Positions 15,384 to 21,531 of a DNA stretch of 24,498 bases are shown here, piece after piece; the stretch's first letter is position 1; each line of letters starts with the position of its first letter. This stretch comes from CAKOSP01 sp964404455 (GTDB taxonomy: Bacteria; Bacillota_I; Bacilli_A; RF39; UBA660): the NCBI GenBank assembly GCA_964404455.1, contig CAYOJY010000009.1, positions 1 to 24,498 on the forward strand, in the 5' to 3' direction. The notes below the pieces were generated by a model, which was given only the letters and a program-made list of their open reading frames with translations, did not search any database and was not told the DNA's origin. A program made the position numbers and the translations under genes.

Positions 15384-15412
15384 ATTTTATCACATAATAA
15401 TTCTTTTTACAA
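15384..15412 (-). promoter_or_regulatory. Extended -10 promoter of ABC/FtsX cassette
   Basis: TTGTAA (15407-15412) and TAAAAT (15384-15389) on the minus strand are 17 bases apart, with TG one base before the -10 box. The start near 15377 gives a long leader before ATG 15241. A second candidate, a TTGACT near 15315 inside that leader, lacks a good -10 box. Confidence 0.6.
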
Positions 15413-15462
15413 CAAAACAACCAAATAGTTTTCCGCTTTTATAATTAATTAGAAGGATAAAC

Positions 15463-15479
15463 TTGCTAAAGTAAATTCC
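15463..15479 (+). repeat. Solitary copy of inverted-repeat end sequence
   Basis: The 17 bases TTGCTAAAGTAAATTCC are identical to the core of the terminal repeat at 6662-6678 and, inverted, at 6886-6902. No partner end is visible nearby. A partial direct repeat, TTCCGCTTTT, occurs at 15431-15440 and 15476-15485. It may be the remnant of a degraded element or one end of a divergent family member. Confidence 0.55.
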
Positions 15480-15602
15480 GCTTTTTATTAAGCCAAATTT
15501 TATTTTAACGCTTTATCCCTTTCTCAATTTATGTCATTCAATTATATATTATACTAATTTTTGACATTATTACAAGTATAAATGCATATTATAATTTCGC
15601 TA

Positions 15603-15631
15603 TTGTGTGCTTTTTTTGAGCATGTTATAAT
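15603..15631 (+). promoter_or_regulatory. Extended -10 promoter of cation-export operon
   Basis: TTGTGT (15603-15608) and a consensus TATAAT (15626-15631) are 17 bases apart, with TG one base before the -10 box. The transcript would start near 15638, leaving about 20 bases before the antiporter start. Confidence 0.65.
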
Positions 15632-15657
15632 TTTATAAAGGAATAATAAAACAGGTG

Positions 15658-16617
15658 ATGAATTTGGAATTTATAGGATTGTTAATTGGCATTGGCATTA
15701 TAATTTTAGGTGCAGAACTTTTTATTGATGGATTAGAAAACTTTTCGGTTAATTTAAAAATTCCTAAAATAATTATTGCTTTAACTATCGTAGCCTTTGG
15801 AACAAGCACTCCTGAATTATCAATTTCTTTTCAAGGAGTAATAAATAATAATGGGGAATTAGTTTTAGCTAATGTTATTGGCAGTACAATTGTTAATAGT
15901 TTATTAATAATTGGAATTGCCAGTTTAATTAACCCGATTAAAATACAAAGTAAAACAGTTAAAAAAGAGTTGCCCCTTCATTTATTTGTAATTTTAACTT
16001 TTGTTTTTTTATTTTTTGATTCAATTTTTAATCACAAAGTAGTTAATACCTTAACAAGAAATGATGCGATTTTTCTTTTGCTAATATTTTTTCTATTTTT
16101 CTATTATTTAGTTTCTTTAATAAAAAACAAAAAAGATTCATCAGAGTGGAAAAATGTTGAAAAACCAAAATATTCTGTTAAAAAATCTATAATATTTTCT
16201 ATTATTGGATTAATCTTAATAATAAGCGGCAGTATAATATCGGTTGAATCAGCAACTTTGTTGGCAGAGACTTTTGGCTGGAGCTCAAAATTTATAACCA
16301 TGATTTTCATAGTTATAGGAACAAGTATCCCTGAACTTATTACTTCAATTGTTTCAGCAAGAAAAAAGCAATATGATTTTATTATCGGTAATATTATTGG
16401 TACCAATATTTTTAACTTTTGTATTGTTTTAGGATTACCGACTTTGATTTTTGGAGATGTTAGTTCAGTTGCTTTTAATATAATGGATATGATTATGCTA
16501 ATAATTACAGGATTTATATTATTTTTAGTTGCTAAAAATGACAAAGTTATTTCCAAAAAAGAAGGATTAATTATGATTTTTCTATTTTGTATATACTATA
16601 GTTATGTTTTATTTTAA
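15658..16617 (+). CDS. CaCA-family Na+/Ca2+ antiporter (YrbG-like)
   Basis: This roughly 319-residue membrane exchanger has about ten hydrophobic helices in two inverted halves. It should export Ca2+ in exchange for Na+ or H+. Both alpha repeats are intact: GTSTPELSIS with NVIGSTIVN in the first half, and GTSIPELITS with NIIGTNIFN in the second, giving the paired ion-binding glutamates. A short charged loop (near residues 155-175) joins the halves, without the large cytosolic regulatory domain of animal exchangers. Start choice is uncertain: GTG 15655, ATG 15658 or TTG 15664. AGGTG is best spaced for TTG, but ATG is the conventional choice. A P-type ATPase gene follows after 17 bases. Confidence 0.88.
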   Translation: MNLEFIGLLIGIGIIILGAELFIDGLENFSVNLKIPKIIIALTIVAFGTSTPELSISFQGVINNNGELVLANVIGSTIVNSLLIIGIASLINPIKIQSKTVKKELPLHLFVILTFVFLFFDSIFNHKVVNTLTRNDAIFLLLIFFLFFYYLVSLIKNKKDSSEWKNVEKPKYSVKKSIIFSIIGLILIISGSIISVESATLLAETFGWSSKFITMIFIVIGTSIPELITSIVSARKKQYDFIIGNIIGTNIFNFCIVLGLPTLIFGDVSSVAFNIMDMIMLIITGFILFLVAKNDKVISKKEGLIMIFLFCIYYSYVLF

Positions 16618-16634
16618 AAAAAGGAGGACAATTT

Positions 16635-19262
16635 ATGTGGTATTTAAAAAATAAAGAAGATATTTATAAAGAATTAAATAGCAATGAAAAAGGATTAAGT
16701 ACCAAGCAAATCAATGATAATTTAATAAAATACGGAAAAAATGAGCTTCCTAAAAAGAAAAAAGAAAATGTTTTTCAAATATTATTAAGGCAAACAATAG
16801 ATCCAATGATAGTTTTATTAATTATCACCGTTATATTTTCTTTAATAATAAAAGAGTATACTGATGCCATTACAATTATTTTTATTATTATAATTGATTT
16901 AATTTTAGGAACATTTCAAGAATGGAAAGCCGAAAAAAATGCTGAAAGTTTAATGGATGTTTTAAAAATTAAAACAATAGTCTTAAGAGAAAATAAAGAA
17001 ATTGAAATAGACGCGAATGATTTAGTGGTTGGTGATATTGTTTTAATTGAATCGGGAAATAAAATCAGTGCTGACTTAAGAATTTTAGAAAGTCAAAATT
17101 TAACTATTGACGAATCAATTTTAACGGGCGAAAGTTTAGGTGTTAATAAAAATGGTAATAATATTTCTAAGGAAGAAATATTGTCTGAGCATTTTAATAT
17201 AGCTTATGCCGGCACCTCCGTTTTAACAGGAAGAGCGAAATGTATTGTAGTTGAAGTAGGAATTAATACAGAGATTGGAAAAATAGCTAATACAGTTTCC
17301 AATACAAAAGAAGAAAAATCTCCGCTTACAATTAGAATGGCTAAATTTTCCAAACAAATTAGTGTCTTTATTTTAGGTTTCTGCTTCATCTTAGTTTTTA
17401 TATATTTATTTAAAGGGATTCCCGGAGCTGAAATATTTCCTTTAGTTATTGCCTTGACTGTATCGGCCATGCCTGAAGGATTACCCTTAGCATTAACAAT
17501 GGTTTTAACTATTGCCTCTAATAGAATGTTCAAAAAAAATGTTATTGTTAAAAAATTAACCCAGGTCGAATCTTTAGGAAGTTGTACTGTTATTGCCAGT
17601 GATAAAACTGGAACATTAACCGTTAATGAACAAACAGCCAAAAAAGTTTTGTTACCAAGCAATGATGTTTTTGATATAACCGGCAGTGGATATAATGATG
17701 CTGGCAAAATTACTGGCAATGAAGATAGTTTTAACGAAGTTTATCAAATTGGTATGTTAGGTATGATTAATAATGAAGCAAGCTTAACTAAAAATGCCGA
17801 TAAATGGAATTATCATGGAGATTCAATCGATATTGCCTTCTTATCCTTTGCTAAAAAATTAAAAATTAAGATTGATGATTATGAAATATTAAAAAAAATT
17901 CCTTATGAATCTGAAAATAAATACTCAGCTGTTTTTTACCAAAAAAATAATCAAACTTATTGTACAGTAAAAGGTTCCCTTGAAAAAGTATTGGAATTTT
18001 CTAAAACAATGGGAAAAGATTTTTTGACTATTGATAAAGATAAACTATCCAAACAAAATGCAAAAATGGCATCTCTTGGTTATAGAGTAATCGCCATCGC
18101 AAGTGGAATAGTTAAAAATAGTGAATTAGAAATTCCGCCATTAAACTTTTGGGGACTAGTTGGTTTTATTGATCCCATTAGACATGAAGCTAAAAAAGCC
18201 ATCTTGGAATGTAAAAAAGCCGGCATAGAAGTTTTAATGATTACTGGAGATCATCCTTTAACTGCTTATTCCATTGGTAAAGATCTTAATTTATTAGATA
18301 ATTATGATCAAGTAACCAACGGAACTGAATTAGAAGATTATCTTATTAAAGGAAAAAAAGAATTTGATGATTTTATTAAAGATAAGACAGTATTTGCGAG
18401 AGTTACCCCACTAAACAAATTATCAATAATTGAATCATATAAAAGAAGAGGCGAATTTATTGCCGTTACAGGTGATGGTGTGAATGATGCTCCAGCGATT
18501 AAAAGTGCTCACATTGGTATTTCAATGGGAAGTGGAACAGATGTTGCCAAAGAAACTTCATCTATGATTATAATAGATGATAATTTTAGTTCTATCATCA
18601 CGGGAATTAAAGAAGGAAGAACTGCTTACAGTAATATTAGAAAAGTTATTTTAATGCTTGTTTCCTGCGGAATAGCAGAAGTATTATTCTTTGTTCTTTC
18701 GCTAATATTTAACCTCCCCCTTCCCCTTATTGCAATTCAATTATTATGGTTAAATATTGTTACTGATGGCTTGCAAGATATAGCCCTAGCATTTGAAAAA
18801 TCAGAGGAAGATATTATGGATGAAAAACCAAAAGCTCCTTCTTCATCAATATTTGATAAAAATTTAGTGAGTTTTTTATTGATTTCCGGTTTATCATTTG
18901 GACTAATAATTTTTGGGGTATGGGTTTATTTAATAAAATATATTAATATGGATATTTATCTAGCCCGAAGTTATATTATGTTATTAATGGTTTTTATGCA
19001 AAACATGCATGTTTTAAACTGCCGAAGCGAAAAAAAATCAGCATTTAAAATGCCGATTAAATCTAATCCATTAGTAATATTAACAATTGTACTTGCTATT
19101 GCATTACAAATTATTATCACTGAGATTCCCTTTTTAAATCAATTTTTACAAGTAGCTAAAATACCAATTCAAGATATAATTATTTTATTGTTCTTATCCA
19201 GCATAATTATCTTAGTCCTGGAAATACATAAAAATTTTAAAAGAAAAAAGAATTCAATTTAA
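16635..19262 (+). CDS. Cation-transporting P-type ATPase, Ca2+ pump type (P2)
   Basis: This 875-residue P2-type ATPase probably exports Ca2+ from the cytoplasm. In order are an N-terminal cation-ATPase domain (1-50), the actuator domain with TGES (164-167), helix 4 with the ion-binding PEGLP (Glu281), phosphorylation site DKTGTLT (Asp323), the nucleotide domain with KGSLE, then TGDHP and TGDGVNDAPA of the P domain, and six C-terminal helices. Helix 6 has NIVTDG, so the SERCA-like Asn, Thr and Asp are kept. In helix 5, SCGIAEV keeps the Glu but has Gly at the site-I Asn position, so I infer that site II is intact and site I altered. AAGGAGG precedes the start. It is co-transcribed with the antiporter, which supports calcium as substrate. 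Its end converges on mutL 17 bases away, with no clear terminator. Confidence 0.9.
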   Translation: MWYLKNKEDIYKELNSNEKGLSTKQINDNLIKYGKNELPKKKKENVFQILLRQTIDPMIVLLIITVIFSLIIKEYTDAITIIFIIIIDLILGTFQEWKAEKNAESLMDVLKIKTIVLRENKEIEIDANDLVVGDIVLIESGNKISADLRILESQNLTIDESILTGESLGVNKNGNNISKEEILSEHFNIAYAGTSVLTGRAKCIVVEVGINTEIGKIANTVSNTKEEKSPLTIRMAKFSKQISVFILGFCFILVFIYLFKGIPGAEIFPLVIALTVSAMPEGLPLALTMVLTIASNRMFKKNVIVKKLTQVESLGSCTVIASDKTGTLTVNEQTAKKVLLPSNDVFDITGSGYNDAGKITGNEDSFNEVYQIGMLGMINNEASLTKNADKWNYHGDSIDIAFLSFAKKLKIKIDDYEILKKIPYESENKYSAVFYQKNNQTYCTVKGSLEKVLEFSKTMGKDFLTIDKDKLSKQNAKMASLGYRVIAIASGIVKNSELEIPPLNFWGLVGFIDPIRHEAKKAILECKKAGIEVLMITGDHPLTAYSIGKDLNLLDNYDQVTNGTELEDYLIKGKKEFDDFIKDKTVFARVTPLNKLSIIESYKRRGEFIAVTGDGVNDAPAIKSAHIGISMGSGTDVAKETSSMIIIDDNFSSIITGIKEGRTAYSNIRKVILMLVSCGIAEVLFFVLSLIFNLPLPLIAIQLLWLNIVTDGLQDIALAFEKSEEDIMDEKPKAPSSSIFDKNLVSFLLISGLSFGLIIFGVWVYLIKYINMDIYLARSYIMLLMVFMQNMHVLNCRSEKKSAFKMPIKSNPLVILTIVLAIALQIIITEIPFLNQFLQVAKIPIQDIIILLFLSSIIILVLEIHKNFKRKKNSI

Positions 19263-19279
19263 AATATTTTATATTATCC

Positions 19280-20980
19280 TTACATAACTCTTTTAAATAA
19301 TTTTTCTAAGTCATACAAAGAATATTTTATTACTGTAGGTCTTCCATGAGGACAATTATAGGGATTATCACATTTTACTAATTCATCTAATAAATATTCC
19401 ATTTCTAATAATGATATTTTCATATTAGCTTTGATACTCATTTTACACGCTAAGGTAATGGCCATTTTCTCTTGAAATTTAACCATATCAAAATCAGTAT
19501 TTAAATTAAGAATTAATTCAATGGTTTTACGAATTGATTCTTCTTCATAACCCTGCAGTAAATAATCCGGATGAGCAGAGACGATTATCGTATTAATGCC
19601 AAAGTCTTTAAATTCAAAACCCAAACTTTTAAATTGTTCAGCATTTTCTTTGAATTTCATAAAATCGCTACTTAAAAATTCAATCGGAATAGGAATCAGC
19701 ATTTCTTTAATATTAATGCTTTCATCTTTTAACGCCTTCATATATTTTTCATAATTAATCCTCTCCGCCGCAGCATGTTGATCAATTAAATATATTCCTT
19801 CTTCATTTTCAGCAATAATATATGTTCCCAAAGCTAAGGCAATTGGATACAAAACTAAACTTTTTAATTCTTCATTTTTTATTATTTTTTCATTTTCGGC
19901 TATTCTTCCCAAATCAAAGGCTTTTTGTTCAAATAATGTAGGTTCAACATATCCTTCATTTATTGGATTGTTTTCCACTTCTATTTTAGGAATCAATAAA
20001 TTTTTATATAAAAGATCCTTTATCCCTTTATATATCAAGCTATATAAATCATCCATTTTACTTAATTTGATATCTTGCTTCGTCGGATGAATATTTACAT
20101 CCATCAAAGTTGGATCTGTATAAATATTTAACACCGCGATTGGATAACGATCATTTGGTTTATAGGTATAATAAGCATCGTTAATTGCTTTATTAATATC
20201 AAAATTTTTAACTAAACGATCATTAACAAATGTAGTTATATCATTGCGATTAGTTTTTAAGATGCTTGGTTTAGACACATAACCGCGAACCAGGTAATCA
20301 TCACTTTCAACTTCTATATAAAGCATATTATTTGATACATTTAAACCATATATTTCATGAATTGCTTTATGTAAATTATCTGAACCGGTTGTTTTAATAA
20401 TTGTTTTTTCATTATTGGTTAAAGTAAAACTAATCGTGGGATGGGATAAAGCCAATTTTTCAATTAAATTAGTTGTTGCCGATAATTCACTAGATTCACT
20501 TTTTAAAAATTTAAGCCGAGCCGGGGTATTATAAAATAAACTATTAACCGTAATATCTGTTCCTTTTCTGGCATCACTATTAGTAATATCAATTATTTTA
20601 CCACCTTTAAGATGAACCTTTGTTCCCATATCACTTTGATTAGTTATTAAAACCACTTCAGAAATGCTGGCAATAGATGGAAGCGCTTCCCCACGAAATC
20701 CTAAAGTATTAATAAAAAATAAATCATCATCTTTTTTAATCTTACTTGTAGCATGGCGACTAAAGGCTAACACAGCATCTTCTTTATTCATTCCCACACC
20801 ATCATCATTTACCTTAATTTCTTTTAAACCGCCATCCAAAAGATTTATTTTGATATTTTTAGCCTTAGCGTCAATGGCGTTTTCCACCAACTCTTTAATA
20901 ATTGAAGAAGTTCGTTCAATTACTTCCCCTGCCGCTATTTTATTAGCTAAAAGTTCACTCATTATAACAATTTTATTCAT
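19280..20980 (-). CDS. mutL: DNA mismatch repair protein MutL with endonuclease motif
   Basis: MutL couples mismatch recognition by MutS to strand incision. At 566 residues the N-terminal GHKL ATPase shows ELVENAIDA (30-38, with Glu33 and Asn34), DDGVGM (59-64), RHATSKI (75-81), LGFRGEAL (93-100) and FYNTPARLKFLK (149-160). The C-terminal metal-dependent nickase motifs are present: DQHAAAERINYE (400-411), ACKMSIKAN (511-519), CPHGRP (543-548) and FKR near the end. The linker is short (about 335-375). KEMLIP (425-430) matches the position of the Bacillus clamp-binding motif QEMIVP. Start ATG 20980 has AAGGGG upstream and overlaps the yqeG end by 8 bases. No mutS is adjacent. Confidence 0.95.
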   Translation of the reverse strand: MNKIVIMSELLANKIAAGEVIERTSSIIKELVENAIDAKAKNIKINLLDGGLKEIKVNDDGVGMNKEDAVLAFSRHATSKIKKDDDLFFINTLGFRGEALPSIASISEVVLITNQSDMGTKVHLKGGKIIDITNSDARKGTDITVNSLFYNTPARLKFLKSESSELSATTNLIEKLALSHPTISFTLTNNEKTIIKTTGSDNLHKAIHEIYGLNVSNNMLYIEVESDDYLVRGYVSKPSILKTNRNDITTFVNDRLVKNFDINKAINDAYYTYKPNDRYPIAVLNIYTDPTLMDVNIHPTKQDIKLSKMDDLYSLIYKGIKDLLYKNLLIPKIEVENNPINEGYVEPTLFEQKAFDLGRIAENEKIIKNEELKSLVLYPIALALGTYIIAENEEGIYLIDQHAAAERINYEKYMKALKDESINIKEMLIPIPIEFLSSDFMKFKENAEQFKSLGFEFKDFGINTIIVSAHPDYLLQGYEEESIRKTIELILNLNTDFDMVKFQEKMAITLACKMSIKANMKISLLEMEYLLDELVKCDNPYNCPHGRPTVIKYSLYDLEKLFKRVM

Positions 20981-21491
20981 AATATTCCCCTTTGAATAAA
21001 ATTCCTTTTTTATTTAATCTTTTTAAAATTATATTTTCTAACATTCTGTTAAATTTAGTATTTAACGGTTCAATGGTACTCATGGCATTAACTAAAATTG
21101 AAATCATTCCCATCCGATTAGCGCCTAAAACATCAGTCATAATTTGATCCCCAATACAAGCAACTTCATTTGGTTTAAATTTATATAATGCCAATATTTT
21201 TTTATATTTTCTCTTTAAAGGTTTTTTACTGCTATGAGAGGCATCTACATTTAATTTTTCTTTAAATGGACGAACTCTTTCTTTAAAACCATTGGAAATA
21301 ATAATAATTTTAAAATCATCTTTTAAAATAGTAAATAATTCCTTTAATTTTTTTGTCGGTTCGCTAACACTATAAGACTCCATAGTATTATCTAAATCAA
21401 ATAACAAACATTTAATACCTTTTTTCTTTAAACTTTTATAATCAATTTTATATATACTCTGCTGGTACATATCTGGTACAAATAAATTCAT
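20973..21491 (-). CDS. yqeG: YqeG-family HAD phosphatase
   Basis: This 172-residue HAD-superfamily (subclass IIIA) phosphatase is of the YqeG type. Motif I is FDLDNT with the nucleophile and acid Asp residues, motif II is the Ser of ISNG, motif III is a Lys in SSKKPLKRKY, and motif IV is GDQIMTD. The physiological substrate of bacterial YqeG proteins is not established; some relatives act on phosphatidylglycerophosphate. I chose ATG 21491, with AGGAG five bases upstream, over a GTG at 21497 with no spacing. It lies between polC and mutL and overlaps mutL, so translation is probably coupled. Confidence 0.88.
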   Translation of the reverse strand: MNLFVPDMYQQSIYKIDYKSLKKKGIKCLLFDLDNTMESYSVSEPTKKLKELFTILKDDFKIIIISNGFKERVRPFKEKLNVDASHSSKKPLKRKYKKILALYKFKPNEVACIGDQIMTDVLGANRMGMISILVNAMSTIEPLNTKFNRMLENIILKRLNKKGILFKGEYYE

Positions 21492-21531
21492 ATACACTCC
21501 TATTTAATATCATAACATAATATTTTATTAT

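Larger units (their letters stand above)
15242..15654. other. Divergent intergenic region between ABC cassette and cation-export operon
   Basis: This roughly 410-base region has no supportable gene. It contains a minus-strand promoter with a leader of about 135 bases for the ABC cassette, a solitary copy of the inverted-repeat end sequence, and a plus-strand promoter for the antiporter. The leader includes a short TCTTC/GAAGA stem and a CATA-GGTT-TATG dyad near 15331-15342, which could be regulatory. Confidence 0.5.

Noticed and set aside
16104..16556. Minus-strand ORF of 150 codons
   Set aside because: It is antisense to the second half of the antiporter gene. Its hydrophobic composition mirrors the membrane helices of the sense frame.
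17204..17719. Minus-strand ORF of 171 codons
   Set aside because: It is antisense to the P-type ATPase across the conserved PEGLP and DKTGTLT region, with no independent support.
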